Source: Bacteroidota bacterium (GTDB lineage: Bacteria; Bacteroidota; Bacteroidia; NS11-12g; UBA955). Taken from it: 8,046 nucleotides of DNA. Under the pieces are notes generated by a model that worked only from the letters and a program-made list of their open reading frames with translations, was not told the origin of the DNA and did not search any database. Shown piece after piece: positions 6,353 to 8,046 of this stretch. The stretch covers positions 1 through 8,046 of the forward strand of contig JAGWYC010000083.1 of NCBI GenBank assembly GCA_018969565.1, in the 5' to 3' direction. How positions within the stretch are numbered: position 1 is the stretch's first letter; every line of letters begins with the position of its first letter. Both the position numbers and the translations under genes were made by a program.

Positions 6353-6368
6353 TGGAGGGACTGCTCCA
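6353..6368 (+). other. Short second hairpin after the operon
   Basis: TGGAG (6353-6357) pairs with CTCCA (6364-6368) across a six-base loop, directly after the larger hairpin. AT-rich sequence follows but there is no clean T-run. It may add to 3'-end formation; a five-base stem can also arise by chance. Confidence 0.25.
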
Positions 6369-6397
6369 TATTGCATAAATAAAATTTAAGTAAACCA

Positions 6398-6415
6398 TTT
6401 ATCGTATAAGATAAA
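6398..6415. promoter_or_regulatory. Inverted repeat TTTATC-N6-GATAAA upstream of the isocitrate dehydrogenase gene
   Basis: Perfect six-base half-sites with a six-base spacer (GTATAA), centred about 35 bases upstream of the middle... of the -7-like box end at 6442, which is near -42 if transcription starts around 6448. That spacing suits an activator dimer touching RNA polymerase, and no TTTG is present at the -33 position. The regulator is unknown, and AT-rich DNA gives such dyads by chance. Confidence 0.25.
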
Positions 6416-6434
6416 AATTATAAAACAGCCTTCG

Positions 6435-6442
6435 CAATTTTG
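6435..6442 (+). promoter_or_regulatory. Possible Bacteroidota -7 element for the isocitrate dehydrogenase gene
   Basis: CAATTTTG matches TAnnTTTG at five of the six defined bases. It ends 22 bases before the ATG at 6465, which would give a leader of roughly 16 bases. A -33 TTTG is missing at the proper distance; an AT-rich stretch lies there instead. Confidence 0.4.
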
Positions 6443-6464
6443 CACCGCAATAAAGCCAATCAAC

Positions 6465-7904
6465 ATGCAAAGAATCACGGTAGCAAAAGGAGACGGCATC
6501 GGGCCGGAAATCATGGACGCCACGCTGGCCATCATCAAGGCAGCAGGCGCGCAGATTGAAGTCGATGAAATCGAAGTAGGAGAGAAGGTTTACCTCTCAG
6601 GCAACAGCAGTGGTATTTCGAAAGAGTCATGGGATACCATTCGCAGAAACAAAGTGTTCCTCAAGGCGCCTATCACCACCCCTCAGGGCGGTGGGTATAA
6701 GAGTCTGAACGTTACTACGCGTAAGTTTCTGGGACTGTATGCCAACATCCGTCCCTGTTTCAGCATGCATCCCTATGTAAGTACCAAGCATCCGAAGATG
6801 GACATCGTGATTGTGCGGGAAAATGAAGAAGATTTATACGCGGGCATTGAGCATCAGCAGACCGATGAAGTGGTGCAGTGCCTGAAGCTGATCAGCAGGC
6901 CCGGTTGCGAGAAAATTGTGCGCTATGCCTTTGAATACGCCCTTCAATATGGAAGAAAAAAGGTAACCTGCTTCACCAAGGACAACATCATGAAACAAAC
7001 CGACGGTCTGTTCCATCAGGTGTTTGATGAGATTGCGAAGGAATACCCGGATATAGAAAACGAACACTGGATCATTGACATCGGAGCTGCGAAGATGGCC
7101 GATACACCCGAGGCATTCGATGTGATCGTGATGCCCAACCTGTACGGCGACGTGCTGAGCGATGTGGCTGCGCAGATTGCCGGCTCTGTAGGGCTTGCCG
7201 GTTCCGCGAACATCGGTGAAACCTGCGCCATGTTTGAGGCCATCCACGGTTCAGCACCACGCCGCGCCGGACAGAATATGGCCAACCCTTCAGGATTGTT
7301 GCAGGGCGCCATTCAGATGCTGATTCACATCGGACAGGTAAAAGTAGCAGAGAAGGTGCAGAACGCCTGGTTGAAAACCATTGAAGACGGCATCCATACC
7401 TACGATATTTATAAGGAAGGTGTAAGCACCCAAAAAGTGGGTACCCGCGAATTTGCTGAGGCCGTAATTGCCAATCTTGGCCAGGTGCCTTCCAGCCTGC
7501 AGGCGGTACACTATTCCGAAGAAAAACTGATCAGCCTCCCGAAATACACACGCAGAGCACCTGCGAAGAAGGAACTGCTGGGTGTTGACCTTTTTGTACA
7601 TTGGCCCGGTCAAAGCGCTGATGAGCTGGCTTCCATCATCAAGGGTATTGAATTGGATGAGGTAAAACTCAGCATGATTACCAACCGCGGCATCAAGGTT
7701 TATCCTGATGGCTTCCCGGAAACCTTCTGCACCGACCACTGGCGTTGCAGGTTCAAGAATGCTTCAGAAGGGCAGAACATCAGCAAGGAGCATATACTTC
7801 AACTGCTTCAGCGCGCCATGACAGCGAATGTGGATGTGATTAAAACGGAAAACCTGTATGCTTTCGACGGCAAACCGGCTTTCAGCCTGGGACAGGGTCA
7901 GTAA
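6465..7904 (+). CDS. icd: Isocitrate dehydrogenase, long (Thermus/Rickettsia-like) form, probably NADP-dependent
   Basis: A 479-residue cytoplasmic enzyme that oxidatively decarboxylates isocitrate to 2-oxoglutarate in the TCA cycle. The beta-decarboxylating dehydrogenase core (about 1-340) has GDGIGPEI near the start, the substrate loop K79-S80-L-N82-V with Arg86 and Arg96, VRENEEDLYAGIE with Arg118 and Tyr126, TKDNIMK with Lys172, and metal-binding aspartates 205, 229 and 233 (MPNLYGDVLSD). HGSAPRRAGQNMANPSG (261-277) is the cofactor loop. Arg266-Arg267 occupy the place of E. coli Lys344-Tyr345, where NAD-dependent enzymes tend to have Asp-Ile, so NADP preference is inferred. Residues about 345-479 form an extra C-terminal domain (LLGVDLFVHW, GIELDEVKLSMITNRGIKVYP, FCTDHWRCRF), as in the longer Thermus and Rickettsia enzymes rather than the 416-residue E. 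coli type. It appears to have its own promoter region; a short gene follows 29 bases later. Confidence 0.95.
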   Translation: MQRITVAKGDGIGPEIMDATLAIIKAAGAQIEVDEIEVGEKVYLSGNSSGISKESWDTIRRNKVFLKAPITTPQGGGYKSLNVTTRKFLGLYANIRPCFSMHPYVSTKHPKMDIVIVRENEEDLYAGIEHQQTDEVVQCLKLISRPGCEKIVRYAFEYALQYGRKKVTCFTKDNIMKQTDGLFHQVFDEIAKEYPDIENEHWIIDIGAAKMADTPEAFDVIVMPNLYGDVLSDVAAQIAGSVGLAGSANIGETCAMFEAIHGSAPRRAGQNMANPSGLLQGAIQMLIHIGQVKVAEKVQNAWLKTIEDGIHTYDIYKEGVSTQKVGTREFAEAVIANLGQVPSSLQAVHYSEEKLISLPKYTRRAPAKKELLGVDLFVHWPGQSADELASIIKGIELDEVKLSMITNRGIKVYPDGFPETFCTDHWRCRFKNASEGQNISKEHILQLLQRAMTANVDVIKTENLYAFDGKPAFSLGQGQ

Positions 7905-7933
7905 TATGAGTAAATAAAAAAACGAAAAAGACC

Positions 7934-8046
7934 ATGAAACTTCAATTGATAGACGGAATGTATCAGGCCCGCGAAGCAGTGGAACTGCTGGGCGCTTTGG
8001 TGAGGGTGAAGATTGCACATCTGGAGGACAGAATCAGCGCTGCTTT
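7934..8046 (+). CDS. Start of a small uncharacterised protein, cut by the right window edge
   Basis: An open frame from the ATG at 7934 to the window end gives 37 residues and a partial codon: MKLQLIDGMYQAREAVELL, then GALVRVKIAHLEDRISAA. The piece begins with a short strand (LQLIDGMY) and continues as an amphipathic helix. It loosely resembles small Bacteroidota proteins of unknown function that start with K-L-x-L-I-D-G, a recollection that I cannot confirm. The A-rich stretch before it (AAAAAAACGAAAAAG) fits translation starts in this phylum. It lies 29 bases after the isocitrate dehydrogenase stop and could be co-transcribed with it. Confidence 0.6.
   Translation, partial: MKLQLIDGMYQAREAVELLGALVRVKIAHLEDRISAA

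Noticed and set aside
7290..7739. Minus-strand open frame of 149 codons inside icd
   Set aside because: It lies wholly within the conserved isocitrate dehydrogenase gene and has no recognisable features.

Overview
The window looks like chromosomal DNA from a member of the Bacteroidota, perhaps Chitinophagaceae or a relative (the family level is a guess). The signs are a C-terminal type IX secretion (T9SS) sorting domain on an exported hydrolase, a DUF2652 protein, starts mostly without a clear Shine-Dalgarno sequence, and several near matches to the Bacteroidota -7 promoter element TAnnTTTG. There are nine protein-coding genes, two of them cut by the window edges. I see no rRNA, tRNA, CRISPR array, insertion sequence or phage block, and no gene-free stretch longer than about 150 bases.

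Left part (1-1898, minus strand): a tight three-gene operon read leftwards. It encodes a small secreted lipocalin-like protein, a predicted outer-membrane beta-barrel protein, and a serine beta-lactamase-fold (S12-like) lipoprotein that runs off the left edge. Both junctions are 4-base ATGA stop/start overlaps, so translation is probably coupled. All three products carry export signals, so the operon is an envelope module of unknown function.

A 148-base divergent intergenic region (1899-2046), which contains a perfect 12-base palindrome, separates this operon from the plus-strand genes. The first of these is a second, distinct beta-lactamase-fold serine hydrolase (2047-3372) with a signal peptide and a T9SS sorting tail. 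A small, very basic 77-residue protein with a hydrophobic C-terminal tail follows (3421-3654).

Middle part (3712-6341, plus strand): a probable operon of an HD-domain phosphohydrolase, a YitT/DUF2179 membrane protein and a DUF2652-SRPBCC fusion, with gaps of 11 and 24 bases. The DUF2652 half resembles a class III nucleotide cyclase that keeps the two metal-binding aspartates but lacks the usual Asn/Arg catalytic pair. An HD hydrolase beside a cyclase-like protein hints at nucleotide signalling, but this is inference. A hairpin overlaps the last stop codon.

Right part (6342-8046): a 123-base leader with a dyad and a -7-like box precedes a long-form isocitrate dehydrogenase (TCA cycle). It is followed 29 bases later by the start of a small uncharacterised protein cut by the right edge.

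The best candidates for undescribed biology are the HD/YitT/DUF2652-SRPBCC cluster and the envelope operon facing a T9SS-exported hydrolase. Most of the rest is ordinary housekeeping or accessory sequence.
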